Positions 16,949-25,841 of a DNA stretch of 64,000 nucleotides are shown piece by piece (within the stretch, counting starts at the first letter, position 1; every line of letters begins with the position of its first letter). This DNA comes from Lysobacteraceae bacterium PS02340 (GTDB lineage Bacteria; Pseudomonadota; Gammaproteobacteria; Xanthomonadales; Xanthomonadaceae): assembly GCA_029959605.1 (NCBI GenBank), contig JASCOC010000009.1, positions 62,001 to 126,000 on the forward strand. The letters are read 5' to 3'. Under the pieces are notes generated by a model. That model was not told where the DNA came from, made no database searches, and was given only the letters and a program-made list of their open reading frames with translations. Position numbers and translations under genes: made by a program.

Positions 16949-17998
16949 TTAAAGATCGTCGAACCCGTTATCCGAATTCGTCTTCTTGTACGACGCATTC
17001 CGCATCTCGAAAAAGTCGGTCTTGGTCTCGGTGAAGTTGTCGGCGTAGGCCTTGATCCACGGCATCACGTTGTCGGTGGTGTCGGAATACAGCTTCTCGA
17101 TGCCGAGCATGCCGGCCATCTTGTTGGCGCGGTACTTCACGTAGCGGACCATCTCGTCGACGTCGATGCCGTCGATGCCGTCGAGTACCTCACTCGTCCA
17201 GCGGGTTTCCAGTTCGATCGCGTGTTCGAACGCGTCGTGCACGTACTGGGTGAGCTGGTCGCCCTGCAGGGTCTGGTTCTCGCCGACGATGGCGCGGATC
17301 AGTTCGCTGATGAACTTGCTGTGCGCCAGTTCGTCGCGGTTGATGAAGCTGATGATCTTGCCGGTGCCGGTCATCCGGTTCTGGCGGACCAGGTTGTAGA
17401 AGTACGCGAAGCCGGAATAGAAGTTGATGCCTTCGAGGATCGACGACTGCACCAGCGAGCGGATCAGCGTTTCGGCCGAGCGTTCGCGCATGAAGTCGTT
17501 GTACGAATCCATGATCGGCTGGTTGCGCGCGATGATCGTGGGATGCGTGCGCGCGAGTTCGAACACGCGGTTCTGGTCGGCGAGGCCGGCGATCGAGGCC
17601 AGCACGTAGCTGTAGCTCTCGTTGTGGATCACTTCCTGCTGGCCGATGATCGCGGCGTTCGCATGCGCGGCCGGGTCGGTGATGTACTCGGCGACGTTGT
17701 AGATGTAGCGCGTCTGCGGCGAATCCAGCGTGGCCAGCAGGCCGATGATCGAATCGTAGGCGTTCTTCTCGCGCGCCGAGAGCTCGCCATACTGCTTGGC
17801 GTCGCCCTTCATGTCGACCTCGTCCGGAATCCAGAAGTTGGTCGAGAGTTCCTTGTAGGCGCGATAGAACGACGGATACGGAATGTCGTTCCAGTTGAGG
17901 ATGCCGCTGGTCTGGCCGTTGATGATGCCGGTGGAGCGGTTGGGGTGACGCGGCTCGAGGATCTTGATGCGGTCGAGCGGGGTAGCAGTGGCGGCCAT
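16949..17998 (-). CDS. nrdB: Ribonucleotide reductase class I beta subunit
   Basis: A 349-residue radical-generating subunit. The di-iron ligands fit the family: D62 (FWIPDEVD), E122 and H125 (QQEVIHNESY), then Glu in SSILEGINFYSG and Glu/His in NRDELAHSKF. The radical tyrosine expected seven residues after the first Glu is present (Y129), so this is a tyrosyl-radical enzyme. The C-terminal tail (NSDNGFDDL) that docks on NrdA is intact. ATG at 17998 is preferred over the longer frame to 18049. It lies 178 bases after nrdA on the same strand, with an inverted repeat between. Confidence 0.96.
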   Translation of the reverse strand: MAATATPLDRIKILEPRHPNRSTGIINGQTSGILNWNDIPYPSFYRAYKELSTNFWIPDEVDMKGDAKQYGELSAREKNAYDSIIGLLATLDSPQTRYIYNVAEYITDPAAHANAAIIGQQEVIHNESYSYVLASIAGLADQNRVFELARTHPTIIARNQPIMDSYNDFMRERSAETLIRSLVQSSILEGINFYSGFAYFYNLVRQNRMTGTGKIISFINRDELAHSKFISELIRAIVGENQTLQGDQLTQYVHDAFEHAIELETRWTSEVLDGIDGIDVDEMVRYVKYRANKMAGMLGIEKLYSDTTDNVMPWIKAYADNFTETKTDFFEMRNASYKKTNSDNGFDDL

Positions 17999-18132
17999 GT
18001 GTGTCTTGTCTCGGAATTCGGTGTCGCGCCCCGAATCACGATGCGGCACGACGAATCAATCTGGAGGAAAGCCCCTCTGAGTCAGGGGGGCGCGCCAAGG
18101 GCGCGGGGGTCTGGGTGTTGGTAATGCAGGGT

Positions 18133-18157
18133 CCACGGTTCGCAACGCGAACCGTGG
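18133..18157. repeat. Perfect 11-bp inverted repeat between nrdA and nrdB
   Basis: Arms ccacggttcgc (18133-18143) and gcgaaccgtgg (18147-18157) pair perfectly around a 3-base loop. No T tract follows on either strand, so it is not a classic terminator. It could be an mRNA stability or processing hairpin setting the NrdA:NrdB ratio, or a protein site. Confidence 0.75.
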
Positions 18158-18176
18158 AAGCGAAGCGCGAATGCGC

Positions 18177-20681
18177 TTAGCTACTGCACCACTCGCACTC
18201 GGCGATATCGATGTCGTTCGAACGCACGTAGTACGTGGTCTTCATGCCGAGATTCCACGCGGTCATGTGCAGGTCGAGCAGGGTGCGGGCGGGGATGGTG
18301 CTGGGCACGTAGAAGTTGAAGCTGATCGCCTGGTCGACGTGGCGCTGGCGACGCGCGTTCTGGCGCACCGATGCGAACTGGTCGACCTTGTAGGCGCCCT
18401 TCTCGTAGTAGGGCCAGGTTTCGAGCGACAGGCCGGGGGCTGCGACCGGACGACGGTAGTCCTTCTTCTCTTCGTAATAGAACGCGGAGTAGATCGGATC
18501 GATCGACGCGGTGGAGCCGGCGATCTGCGCGGTGGACATGTTCGGGGCGACCGCCATCAGCCAGCCGTTGCGCATGCCGTTGACGCCGACCTGCGCAGCC
18601 AGATCCATCCACTCGGGCGAGTTGTAGCTGCGGTCGCTGAAGTAGGCGCCGGTGTGCCAGTCGCTGCCGGCGAACACCGGGTAGGCGCCCTTTTCCTTCG
18701 CGAGTTCCATGCTGGCCTGCACGGTCAGGAAGTTGATGCGCTCGTACAGCGAATCACTGAAGTCCTCGGCCTGCGCGTCGTTCCACTGGATGCCCTTCTG
18801 CGCCAGCAGGTGATGCCAGCCGAAGGTGCCCAGACCGATCGCGCGGTACTTCTGGTTGGTGATCGTGGCCTGCGGCACGGGCAGCTGGTTGAGATCGATC
18901 ACGTTGTCGAGCATGCGCACCTGGATCGGGATCAGACGCTCGAGCACGTCGGTGATCAGATCGCTCTGGCCGGCCTGCGGCATGACCGCGCGGCCCAGGT
19001 TCACCGACGACAGGTTGCAGACGACGAAGTCGCCGGCCTGCTTGGTGGTGACGATCTGATTGCCGGAGATGATCTCCTGCATCATCTTCGTCGGGCTCAT
19101 GTTCTGCAGGATCTCGGTGCAGAGATTCGACGAGTACACGCGGCCGACGTGCTTGTTCGGGTTCTTCCGGTTCACTTCGTCGCGGTAGAACATGAAGGGG
19201 TTGCCGGTCTCGAGCTGGCTCACCATCACGCGCTTGAAGATGTCGATCGCCTTGACGGTCTTGCGCGAGATGCGCTCGTCGGCCACGACTTCCTCGTACT
19301 TGCGGCGGAAGCTGCCGTTCGGGTCACCCTTCTTCTCGTCGAAGAAATCCTGCAGGTGCCAGCCCTTGATCTTGTGGACCTCGTGCGGGTCGAACAGGTA
19401 CCAGTCGCCGCGACGCTCGACGGCTTCCATGAAGATGTCGGGGATGCAGATCGAGGTGAACACGTCGTGCGCGCGCAGGCGCTGGTCGCCGTTGTTGAGG
19501 CGCAGGTCGAGGAAGTTCTCGATGTCGCGGTGCCAGATGTCGAGGTAGACCGCGACCGCGCCCTTGCGCTGGCCCAGCTGGTCCACCGACACGGCGGTGT
19601 TGTTGAGCTGCTTGATCCACGGCACCACGCCGCCGGAAGAATTCGGCACGCCGCGGATCGCCGAACCGCTGGAACGCACGTAGCCCATGTACGCGCCCAC
19701 GCCGCCGCCGCCCTTGGAGACGCGGGCGATGTCGGTGTTGGAGTCGTAGATGCCCTGCAGCGAATCGTCGACGGTGTCGATGAAGCACGACGACAGCTGG
19801 CCGCCGACCTTGCCGGCGTTCTGCAGCGTCGGCGTCGCGACGGTCATGTACAGGTTCGACAGTGCCCAGTAGGCCTCGCCGACGAGCTGCATGCGGCGCT
19901 CGCGGCCGCCCTTGGTCTCGTTCTGCATCAGGTACAGGGCGATGGTCAGCCAGCGCTCCTGCGGCAGCTCGAACACGGCGCGCGAGGTGTCGGTGGCGAG
20001 ATAGCGCGTGGCCAGCAGGTACAGGCCGTTGTAGGCGAACAGCTTGTCGCGCTCGGGCTCGATCATGCGGCCGGCTTCCTGCAGCTCTTCCTTGGAATAG
20101 GCGCGCAGGATGTCGTTCGAGTAGATGTTGCGATCGGCCAGCGATTCCTGCAGGCCGACGTAGGAGCCGTACTTCTGCTCGGCGTCGTAGAAGCGGTTGC
20201 GGCTGGCGCGCTTGTACAGGCGGTGCAGGTACAGGCGGGCGGCGAAGAATTCCCACTCCGGCGCGGTGACATCGACGCGGGCTTCGGCCTCGCGGATCAG
20301 ATGGTCGACCAGGTCGTCGGCGTTGACCGCGTCCTTGCGCTCGACGAAGCCGAACACGCTGCGCTTGTAGTCGACGATGTCGAGCTGCGGGAACTCGGCG
20401 TGCGTACGGTCGATGCTGCGCTCCAGGCGCGCACGGTCGTACGGAATGCGGCGGTTGCCGGCTTCCTTGGTGATCCAGTTGGAGACGCCGGCCTCGGCGT
20501 CGAAGACTTCTGCAATTGCGGTGTTCATGGCGGCACTCGGGGGTGGCGGCACCACGTCGTCGGGTTCGACGGCGGGCGGCGCAACGGAAATGGGGGATGT
20601 GGCAGGTGCGGTAACGGTGTCGGCTGTGGCGTCTGCGGCGGCGGCCGGGGTCTCGGTCGCGACGGTCTCGTGGCTGGTCAT
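18177..20681 (-). CDS. nrdA: Ribonucleotide reductase class I alpha subunit
   Basis: An 834-residue catalytic subunit that reduces ribonucleoside diphosphates. Active-site pieces are visible: the first redox Cys in GGQLSSCFIDT, the thiyl-radical loop NLCTEI (Asn-Cys-Glu), the partner Cys in VVCNLSSVNLG, and the C-terminal shuttle pair CEWCSS. Residues ~65-160 (VSNWITKEAGNRRIPYDRARLERSI...) resemble an ATP-cone but I cannot say whether it is functional. The first ~50 residues are a low-complexity Ala/Pro-rich extension. ATG at 20681 has AGAGGA upstream; an ATG at 20528 would drop the extension but has no ribosome binding site. A cobalamin riboswitch precedes it. Confidence 0.96.
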   Translation of the reverse strand: MTSHETVATETPAAAADATADTVTAPATSPISVAPPAVEPDDVVPPPPSAAMNTAIAEVFDAEAGVSNWITKEAGNRRIPYDRARLERSIDRTHAEFPQLDIVDYKRSVFGFVERKDAVNADDLVDHLIREAEARVDVTAPEWEFFAARLYLHRLYKRASRNRFYDAEQKYGSYVGLQESLADRNIYSNDILRAYSKEELQEAGRMIEPERDKLFAYNGLYLLATRYLATDTSRAVFELPQERWLTIALYLMQNETKGGRERRMQLVGEAYWALSNLYMTVATPTLQNAGKVGGQLSSCFIDTVDDSLQGIYDSNTDIARVSKGGGGVGAYMGYVRSSGSAIRGVPNSSGGVVPWIKQLNNTAVSVDQLGQRKGAVAVYLDIWHRDIENFLDLRLNNGDQRLRAHDVFTSICIPDIFMEAVERRGDWYLFDPHEVHKIKGWHLQDFFDEKKGDPNGSFRRKYEEVVADERISRKTVKAIDIFKRVMVSQLETGNPFMFYRDEVNRKNPNKHVGRVYSSNLCTEILQNMSPTKMMQEIISGNQIVTTKQAGDFVVCNLSSVNLGRAVMPQAGQSDLITDVLERLIPIQVRMLDNVIDLNQLPVPQATITNQKYRAIGLGTFGWHHLLAQKGIQWNDAQAEDFSDSLYERINFLTVQASMELAKEKGAYPVFAGSDWHTGAYFSDRSYNSPEWMDLAAQVGVNGMRNGWLMAVAPNMSTAQIAGSTASIDPIYSAFYYEEKKDYRRPVAAPGLSLETWPYYEKGAYKVDQFASVRQNARRQRHVDQAISFNFYVPSTIPARTLLDLHMTAWNLGMKTTYYVRSNDIDIAECEWCSS

Positions 20682-20883
20682 GCGTCCTCTCTGTGTCCAG
20701 TGCATTCGCGCACACGACCGGCCCACCCACGTCGGGTCCGGCGGCCTTGGAGTGTTCCGAGGGTGATCGGGCGGCGTCGCAGGGATCGCGATCGGGCGCA
20801 CAGCGCCATCGCCCCCACTCCGCAAACCCGCCCCCCACGGGACGTCCGCAGCCGGCACCGCGCGTTGTGCTGTCCACGCGGCT
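20682..20883 (-). other. nrdA leader between riboswitch and start codon
   Basis: About 200 bases with no gene. It should contain the expression platform of the riboswitch. I do not see a U-tract terminator, so control may act at the ribosome binding site (GAGAGGA just before the ATG) or by Rho. Confidence 0.5.
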
Positions 20884-21035
20884 GTCGGCAGGTCTTCGGA
20901 CTCATGGGCACGAAGGCAGCGCCTTCTCCTCCCCCGCCGCTTCCCGGATCGCTCCAGTGCTGTTGGCGGGTTCGTTCCCAATTACCGCTGCGGGGCAGTG
21001 CCGGAGTGGCGCGAGGCGTCACCGGCTTCCCGTTT
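20884..21035 (-). promoter_or_regulatory. Cobalamin (B12) riboswitch in the nrdA leader
   Basis: Read on the minus strand, the conserved pieces occur in order: GGGAAGCCGGTG, CACTGCCCCGC, GGTAATTGGGAA, GCACTGGAGCGA, CCGGGAAG, GAAGGCGCTGCC, ATGAGTCC and the B12 box GAGTCCGAAGACCTGCC (complement at 20884-20903). The order and spacing are those of the cobalamin riboswitch (RF00174). It sits 33 bases after a likely transcription start and about 200 before nrdA. Adenosyl- or other cobalamin binding should repress the class I reductase. Confidence 0.93.
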
Positions 21036-21074
21036 TAATCCACAGCCCTTGGGGGGCGCGGAACCGACGGACCC

Positions 21075-21103
21075 AAGATAGTGGGGTGTGTCGGCAGCGT
21101 CAA
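21075..21103 (-). promoter_or_regulatory. Sigma-70 promoter of the nrdA operon
   Basis: On the minus strand TTGACG (-35, complement at 21098-21103) and TATCTT (-10, 21075-21080) are separated by 17 bases. This is a 5/6 and a 4/6 match at ideal spacing, directly upstream of the riboswitch. Confidence 0.7.
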
Positions 21104-21231
21104 CGCTAAATGTAGTGAAGATGCGGCAGGCCGCGTCCTGATGGGAATCGTGGTTCGTCAAGCCCTTCGTGCGGGCCGCCGGATGCAGATCGGGGTGCGG
21201 AGGGCAAGCCCTTCGGGGTGTTTTTCTTGAT

Positions 21232-21352
21232 CCTTCCCCCTTCGGGGGAAGGTGCCCGAAGGGCGGCTGAGGGCGCTCCTGAACGTCCCTGTGGAGCCCC
21301 GGCCCTCACCCGACGCGCTTCGCGTGTCGACCTCTCCCAAAGGGAGAAGTGC
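21232..21352. repeat. Dispersed intergenic repeat with hairpins
   Basis: Starts with ccttccccc-ttc-gggggaagg (21232-21252, 9-bp perfect stem), followed by gtgcccgaagggcgg...gagggcgc and ending ctctcccaaagggagaag. This wording (ccttccccc, tgcccgaagggcgg, gccctcac, cctctccc) is typical of xanthomonad intergenic repeats. The rest of 21036-21475 holds the nrdA promoter on the minus strand and no recognisable gene. Confidence 0.7.
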
Positions 21353-21475
21353 TCACGGCCTGCCTGCCCGGGCGCCACCTCGTCAAAACCCGAACCCCGC
21401 CACACACCCTGCACGATTTCCGGCGCACGCTGCGGCGAGCGCGGCCAGCCCGGCCGGCACATCCGGAGGTGCCCC

Positions 21476-22270
21476 ATGTCCGTCATCCGCCGCAGCGCGC
21501 TGGCCGCTGCCACGCTGTCGCTGTCCGCCCTGCTCGCGCCGTCGCTAGTGGCCGCGCAGGACCCCGCCCCCGGGCTGGGCGATCTGCAGGGTCTCGCCGA
21601 CCGCACCGCGTCGCGCACGCTGGGCGCGCGCGGCTACGTCCGCCAGTCGGGGTCCGGCGACTACGGCAGTTGGTGGAACGCGCGCGACCGGCGCTGCGTG
21701 ATGGTGCGCAGCGACGGCGGGCGCGTCGTCTCGGTGGTCACCACCCCGGCGCCCGATTGCGGACAGCAGGCCGGCGACGCGCCGCGCGAGGGCATGAGCG
21801 ACGGCACCAAGGCGGCCGTGGCCGCGGCGGCGATCCTCGGCATCGCCGCGCTCGCGCACCGCGCGCATCACCACGACGACGGCGACCACGACGACGATCC
21901 GCGCCGCGAGGCCGATTACGAGCGCGGCTACCGCGATGCCCTGCACGGTTACCGGGCCGATTCCGACCGCGGCGCCTACAGCGACGGCTACGGCGCCGGC
22001 ATGCGTGAGCGTTCGGCGCAGGTGCCGTGGCAGTCGGGCAATACGGGTAACTCGGGCGGCAGCCGGCTCGACGATCTGGTCGGCGCGCGTGCGGCCGGTG
22101 CAGACACCGAGCTGCGCGCGCGCGGCTTCGTCGATCGCGACGCCCAGCAGCGCGATGGCCGCTCCGTCGTGACCTGGTGGAACGCGCGCTCGCGCGAGTG
22201 CGTGCACGTGGCGACCGGCAACGGCCGCATCGAATCGATCCGCGGCGTCGACGCGTCCAACTGCCGCTGA
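21476..22270 (+). CDS. Secreted protein with duplicated ~50-residue module
   Basis: A 264-residue protein with a signal peptide (ALAAATLSLSALLAPSLVAAQ). It carries two copies of one module: residues ~40-95 (ASRTLGARGYVRQSG...WWNARDRRCVMV...GRVVSV....DC) and ~205-264 (LRARGFVDRDAQ...TWWNARSRECVHV..GNGRIESI...NC). Each copy has W-W-N-A-R, then R-x-C, and a final Cys, suggesting one disulphide per module. Between them are a hydrophobic Ala helix (KAAVAAAAILGIAALAHRAHHH), a His/Asp-rich stretch (HHHDDGDHDDD, possible metal binding) and a Gly/Tyr-rich YERGYRDAL..Y region. GGAGG six bases before ATG 21476 fixes the start. No function is known to me. Confidence 0.8.
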   Translation: MSVIRRSALAAATLSLSALLAPSLVAAQDPAPGLGDLQGLADRTASRTLGARGYVRQSGSGDYGSWWNARDRRCVMVRSDGGRVVSVVTTPAPDCGQQAGDAPREGMSDGTKAAVAAAAILGIAALAHRAHHHDDGDHDDDPRREADYERGYRDALHGYRADSDRGAYSDGYGAGMRERSAQVPWQSGNTGNSGGSRLDDLVGARAAGADTELRARGFVDRDAQQRDGRSVVTWWNARSRECVHVATGNGRIESIRGVDASNCR

Positions 22271-22283
22271 CGCGGCGCCCGGA

Positions 22284-24755
22284 TCAGGCGCTTTCGGGCG
22301 CCGGCGGTGGCGGCGGATAGATCGTCGCCGCCGCATGCGCCAGGCCGATGCCGCGCGCGAGCAGGGCGTCGTAGAGGCGGCCGACGAGGGCGCTGCGGAT
22401 CGTGCCGGCATCCTCGTACTCGTGGGTCCAGGCGCGCACGACGAACTCCATCGCCACGCTGCCCAGGCCATCGAACAGCACCACCGGCGCGGGCGTGGAC
22501 GCGACGCCCGGCGTGGCCGCGGCGACCTCCGCCAGCACCGCTTCCACATCGCCCGGCGTACTGCCGTAGGCGACGCCGATGCGCACCTCCAGCCGGCGGC
22601 TGCGGTCGCGCAGGGTCCAGTTGACCAGCTGCTGCGAGATCAGCTGGCCGTTGGGCACGACGACGTTCGCGCCGTCGAAGGTCGCGACGCGCGTCGCGCG
22701 CATGCCGATGTCGACCACGCGCCCCGTCGTGCCGCCCACCTCGACCACGTCCCCGGGCTGGAACGGGCGCTCGAAGATCAGCACCAGGCCGGACACGAAG
22801 TTGTTCACCACGTTCTGCAGGCCGAGGCCCACGCCGACGCCCAGCGCGCCGAGCACGAAGGTCAGCTGGCTGGCCTTGAAGCCGGCCGCCGACAGCGCGC
22901 CGACCAGGCCCAGCATCAGCACCGCGTAGTAGCTCAGCGCGGCGACGCTGTTGGCGACGCCGTGCGGCAGCGACATCCGCGGCAGCACTTCGCCGTCGAG
23001 GATCAGGCGCACCGTCTTCGCCAGCCAGAAGGCGACGATCACCGTCAGCACGAACAGCAGCACGTGGCCCAGGCTCAGGCGCAGATCGCCCAGCGCCCAG
23101 CTGTAGCCCAGCAGCGCCGACAGCGAGGCGTGCACCGGCGACAGCACGCGGAAGCGGTCGAGCGCGTAGACGATCCAGCCGACGATCGCCGCGACCGTCA
23201 GCAGGTGCAGCAGCATCTGCACCGCGGGGCCGGCGTGATCGCGCGCCAGCCGGAAGCGCGACACGCCCGGCCGCTTGAGCAGCAGCTGGATCCACGTCGC
23301 GACGACGGTCAGGCCGGCGCCGAGCAGCAGCGCGAAATACAGGCTGTCGATGACGCCGCCGGTCAGAGTTTCGGCCAGCGACACGTTGCCGACGACATTG
23401 GCCACCAGCGAAACCGCCAGCAGACACGCACCCACCACAACTGCTGCGCGCAGCACCTGGCCGATGCGTCCGGTGTGCGCGGCGTGGTGGTGGCGATGCG
23501 CGCGCCACAGCAGCCAGCCGGCCGCGACCAGGCCGATACAGGTCAGGCCGAGCATGTACAGGCGATAGGCGGAGGCGCTCGACAGGAACACGAAGCCCAG
23601 CCGCAGCAGCAGGAACAGCGCGCTGGCGACGTACGGCGCCATGCCCAGCAGGCGCCGCCGCGACGCCGGCAGCAGGCGCAGCACCGGCACCACTGCGGCG
23701 AACAGCGCGAGCTGGTGGGTCAGCATCGGCGCGTCGGGCTGGAACGCGAAGACGCCGATCACCACCAGCAGCAACCAGCACGAGATCGGACGCGACAGCA
23801 CGGTCGCTTCGGTATGGCTGATCTCGCCGGCCTTGATCGGCCTGCGACTGCGCCAGGCCAGCCACAGCAGCAGCGGCAGCGAACAGACCAGCAGCGTCTG
23901 CAAGGCGCGCAGGCCGCTGATCGCATCGCCCTGGGCGTACTCGGCGGCGAAGCGCGACTCGATCTCCAGACCGCTGCGGATCACGTCACCGGTGCCGGCC
24001 GTCGGCGCCACGCCTGCGGCGTCCAGACGCCACAGCGGCGCCGCGTCGCGCCGCAGCAGGCTGACGTCGTAGGCGGCCATCGCATCGTCCACGCGGCTGC
24101 GCGCGGTCGCGATGCCGGCGTCCACCGCGTTGCCGCGACGACCCAGCGCGATCAGTCGCGCCAGCGGGTCGGACAGCGCGGTTTCGGCCTGGGCCAGTTC
24201 GATGACCACTTCGTCCACGCGCTGGCGCAGCGCGGCCGGCAGTTCCTGGCTGGCCGCGGCCGTGGTTTCCCAGGCGGCGCGGCGCGCGGCCAGCCCGGCG
24301 GCATCGCCGGCCTGGTGCTGGGTGGTCTGGCGCAGGTCGGCCTGCCATTGCGCGAGGCGCCGGGCCTGGAAGCTCCAGTGCCGCGACAGGCTTTCGAGCC
24401 GCGGGATCGGCAGCGTGCGCATCTCGGCCGAGGTGAACCGCCAGAACGGGTCTTCGACCGAGGCTTCGATCGCCGCGAGCCGTCGGGCGTAGGCATCGGC
24501 AGGCGATGCGGTGCCCGCTTCGGTGGCAGCGGCCTGGATGCGTTCGGCCAGGCGCTGGTCGACATCGGCCTGCGCGGGAATGTCGGCGACATCGACCGCG
24601 GCGGTCGCAGTGGCAGCCGCGGCATCGGCCGGTGCCGGCGCCGGCGCCGTGGTCATCGCGGCGGCGCCGGCCAGCAACGGCGCGCGCGCGGCGAGCGGCT
24701 GTGCCAGCGCGAGGGTCGCCAACAACACACATGCAACGTGGAAAACGACACGCAT
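22284..24755 (-). CDS. Large MscS-family mechanosensitive channel
   Basis: An 823-residue channel. A signal peptide (VACVLLATLALAQPLAAR) leads into a periplasmic helical region (~residues 60-270), then about ten transmembrane helices, and the MscS core near residues 590-800. The core has GLVGALSAAGFKASQLTFVLGALGVGVGLGLQNVVNNFVSGLVLIFERPFQPGD, the pore helix and first beta turn, then GTTGRVVDIGMRATRV and VPNGQL. This multi-helix form resembles MscK/DUF3772-type channels that open on osmotic downshift. It is convergent with the duplicated-module gene and is probably a single-gene unit. Confidence 0.93.
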   Translation of the reverse strand: MRVVFHVACVLLATLALAQPLAARAPLLAGAAAMTTAPAPAPADAAAATATAAVDVADIPAQADVDQRLAERIQAAATEAGTASPADAYARRLAAIEASVEDPFWRFTSAEMRTLPIPRLESLSRHWSFQARRLAQWQADLRQTTQHQAGDAAGLAARRAAWETTAAASQELPAALRQRVDEVVIELAQAETALSDPLARLIALGRRGNAVDAGIATARSRVDDAMAAYDVSLLRRDAAPLWRLDAAGVAPTAGTGDVIRSGLEIESRFAAEYAQGDAISGLRALQTLLVCSLPLLLWLAWRSRRPIKAGEISHTEATVLSRPISCWLLLVVIGVFAFQPDAPMLTHQLALFAAVVPVLRLLPASRRRLLGMAPYVASALFLLLRLGFVFLSSASAYRLYMLGLTCIGLVAAGWLLWRAHRHHHAAHTGRIGQVLRAAVVVGACLLAVSLVANVVGNVSLAETLTGGVIDSLYFALLLGAGLTVVATWIQLLLKRPGVSRFRLARDHAGPAVQMLLHLLTVAAIVGWIVYALDRFRVLSPVHASLSALLGYSWALGDLRLSLGHVLLFVLTVIVAFWLAKTVRLILDGEVLPRMSLPHGVANSVAALSYYAVLMLGLVGALSAAGFKASQLTFVLGALGVGVGLGLQNVVNNFVSGLVLIFERPFQPGDVVEVGGTTGRVVDIGMRATRVATFDGANVVVPNGQLISQQLVNWTLRDRSRRLEVRIGVAYGSTPGDVEAVLAEVAAATPGVASTPAPVVLFDGLGSVAMEFVVRAWTHEYEDAGTIRSALVGRLYDALLARGIGLAHAAATIYPPPPPAPESA

Positions 24756-24821
24756 GACGCACCCGGAAAGCAGCCGGCGGATGTCCGCATGCTACCTGCC
24801 GCGTCGTCGACTGCGCGGGCG

Positions 24822-25841
24822 TCAGCGCGCCGCGGCGGCCGCCTCCGATGCGACCGGTCGCGCGATGCGTGTCGCGACGCGCCAGGCCTGCCAGTCGGGG
24901 GCGGGTTCGGGAAGCGGCTGGCCGTCGGCGATCAGCCGTCGCAGATCGACCACCGCGTGCTGCGGCGCCAGCGCGGCGAGCAGGGCGAAGCCGAAATCGC
25001 GCAGCACGCGCGCCGGATGCAGCAGCAGCCACGTGGTGCACGACGGCAGCAGATCGGCTTCGATCGGCGGCACCACCAGATCGTCGCGCGGATCGAGCGC
25101 CATCTCCGCGACGATGCCGATGCCCAGGCCCGCGCGGGTATAGGCCTGGATCAGATCGCCATCGCGCGCCGTCACCGCGACGTCGGCCCGCAGCCCGCGC
25201 TGCGCGAACGCGCGCTGTAGTGACGAGTCCGCGAGCTGGCTCGACGCGTAGCTCACCAGCCGCCGTCCGGTCAGATCGTCGAGCCGCAGCGGGCGTTGCA
25301 GCTGCGACAGCGGATGTCCGACCGGCACCACCACGCGGCGAGGCCAGCGGTACAGGGGGACGGCGATGCAACCGGCCGGCGGCGCGCCGGTGCCGCTGAG
25401 CAGGGCGAGATCCACGTGGCCGTCGATCAGTGCCTGCAGGCCGTCGGCGTCATCGCCGGGCACGACGTGCACCGCGACCTCGGGCCAGTCGCGCTCCAGC
25501 GCCTGCAGTGCCGGCGGCAATGCGTGCCGCGCCTGCGTGTGCGTGGTGGCGATGCGCAGCACGCCGTGGCGTTCGCGGCGCAGGTTGTCCGACAGCGCCT
25601 GGATGTTGGCCGCCTCCGCCAGCAGCCGGCGCGCATGCGACAGCACCTGCGCGCCCGCTTCGGTCAGGCCGGTCAGTGCACGCGCGCGGCGCACGAACAG
25701 GGTCATGCCGAGCGCGGCTTCCAGCTGCGCAAGTTGCTTCGACACGCCCGACTGCGTGGCGTGCAGCCGCTGCGCGGCGAGGGTCACGTTGTGGCCGCAG
25801 TCGACGATCGCGATGAAGCTGCGCAGCTGGGTCAGGGTCAT
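24822..25841 (-). CDS. LysR-type regulator, CysB-like
   Basis: A 339-residue regulator. The N-terminal helix-turn-helix (LRSFIAIVDCGHNVTLAAQRLHATQSGVSKQLAQLEAALG) is of the CysB/Cbl kind, with S-G-V-S-K-Q in the recognition helix. The effector domain keeps the CysB layout (LRIATTHTQARHALPPAL, LALLSGTG, GIGIVAEMAL). In CysB relatives the effector is a sulphur metabolite, but no sulphur genes are adjacent, so the regulon is unknown. ATG at 25841 matches the family length; the upstream frame to 25997 is not conserved-looking. A 13-base palindrome (ccacactgtgtgg, 25933-25945) lies ~90 bases upstream and could be an operator. Confidence 0.9.
   Translation of the reverse strand: MTLTQLRSFIAIVDCGHNVTLAAQRLHATQSGVSKQLAQLEAALGMTLFVRRARALTGLTEAGAQVLSHARRLLAEAANIQALSDNLRRERHGVLRIATTHTQARHALPPALQALERDWPEVAVHVVPGDDADGLQALIDGHVDLALLSGTGAPPAGCIAVPLYRWPRRVVVPVGHPLSQLQRPLRLDDLTGRRLVSYASSQLADSSLQRAFAQRGLRADVAVTARDGDLIQAYTRAGLGIGIVAEMALDPRDDLVVPPIEADLLPSCTTWLLLHPARVLRDFGFALLAALAPQHAVVDLRRLIADGQPLPEPAPDWQAWRVATRIARPVASEAAAAAR

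Noticed and set aside
16010-16955. Target-site duplication flanking the Abi-like gene
   Set aside because: Only a 5-base ACAAC is shared near both ends; too short to claim, and no transposase or integrase is present.
18171-21038. 955-codon frame opposite nrdA
   Set aside because: Antisense shadow of nrdA and its riboswitch; composition is Val/Asp/His repeats typical of the complement of high-GC genes, with no domain.
21190-21230. Terminator-like cccttcgggg followed by TTTTT
   Set aside because: The stem is only three to four base pairs; it belongs to the neighbouring repeat.
22335-25220. 961-codon Gln/His/Arg-rich frame opposite the MscS gene
   Set aside because: Antisense shadow; Gln/His/Arg repetition comes from complementing Leu/Val/Ala codons.
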